Positions 63,840 through 64,000 of a stretch of DNA of 64,000 bases are shown in pieces. A program made the translations under genes and the position numbers. This DNA comes from Cryptomeria japonica (Eukaryota > Streptophyta > Pinopsida > Cupressales > Cupressaceae), in contig NC_081405.1 of the NCBI RefSeq assembly GCF_030272615.1, forward strand, positions 19,426,547 to 19,490,546, written 5' to 3'. A model generated the notes under the pieces. That model made no database searches. It was not told where the DNA came from and was given only the letters and a program-made list of their open reading frames with translations. Position 1 is the stretch's first letter. Each line of letters starts with the position of its first letter.

Positions 63840-64000
63840 AAGGAAAAAGGTAGAGAAGGTCTTGTCTGGTGTTTCCCCATGCAGGGATGGATTAAGGCCA
63901 ACTTCGATAGGGCTTCTAAAGGAAATTTGGGTAAAGCTGGATATGGGGGCATTATCAGGAATTTTGCTGGAAGTTGCCTTAAGGCGATGGTTGGTCCTCT
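63840..64000 (+). pseudogene. LINE O ORF2: RNase H start, cut by window edge
   Basis: KEKGREGLVWCFPMQGWIKA then NFDRASKGNLGKAGYGGIIR match the start of the plant LINE RNase H domain (usual form NFDGASKGNPG), with the first catalytic Asp present. The frame is open to 64000. Confidence 0.85.

Larger units (their letters stand above)
59914..64000 (+). mobile_element. Element O: plant LINE (L1-like), 5'-truncated, runs off the edge
   Basis: It starts at the end of similarity in the L LTR and reads, in order: the C-terminal end of ORF1, then ORF2 with endonuclease, reverse transcriptase, a zinc-binding zf-RVT segment and the start of RNase H at the right edge. This is the layout of plant L1-type LINEs with a C-terminal RNase H. 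Stops and frame changes make it inactive. Beginning inside ORF1 is the usual 5' truncation of LINE insertion. Poly(A) and target-site duplication are outside the window. Confidence 0.92.

Overview
This window is intergenic DNA of a large, repeat-rich seed-plant nuclear genome. Almost all of it can be read as plant LTR retrotransposons of the Ty1/copia and Ty3/gypsy superfamilies plus one plant LINE, inserted into one another and decayed by stop codons and frameshifts. Old nested insertions of this kind suit a gymnosperm or another large plant genome; I cannot name the species. I see no complete host gene, tRNA, rRNA or CRISPR array. The only likely trace of a cellular gene is a broken RING-finger segment at 26185-26406.

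Left half. A minus-strand Tat-like gypsy element (A, 1-8791; its 3' half lies off the left edge) sits in the gag gene of a copia element (B, 8792-15033). B ends inside the protease gene of a second copia element (C, 15034-19506), and C ends inside the reverse transcriptase of a gypsy chromovirus (D, 19507-22890). D's LTR is followed directly by a primer-binding site and a gag start, as if two tandem copies shared one LTR. Next come a copia fragment with its 3' LTR (E, 23246-26066), a non-retroelement stretch with the RING fragment (F, 26067-27472), and a long copia LTR with an internal tandem array plus the start of gag (G, 27473-30445).

Right half. A copia element (H, 30665 to about 41268) is split in gag by a complete minus-strand gypsy chromovirus (I, 31123-38893) with two 1545-bp LTRs and the 5-bp target duplication GTGCC. 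H is then broken by a collapsed gypsy remnant (J, 41269-41549). J's LTR is broken by a short LTR with leader (K, 41550-43748), and K is followed at once by the 5' LTR of a near-intact copia element (L, 43749-59913). L's 5' LTR carries a gag-protease-only gypsy element (M, 43925-52881, target duplication CTTAA). M in turn carries an inverted solo LTR of its own family (N, 48119-49330, target duplication AATAC). L's 3' LTR is cut by a LINE (O, from about 59914) that runs off the right edge.

How the parts work. In an intact element, Gag forms the particle, protease cuts the polyprotein, reverse transcriptase with RNase H copies the RNA from a tRNA-primed PBS and a polypurine tract, and integrase inserts the DNA. 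Here nearly every copy has lost something essential: stop codons and frameshifts throughout, plus active-site losses that I list individually. The least usual features are element M, which has no reverse transcriptase but carries repeated GC hairpins in its LTR and leader; the G-patch-like segment in A; the roughly 80-bp CTTATCC array in G; and element I, whose pol frame runs into its own 3' LTR.
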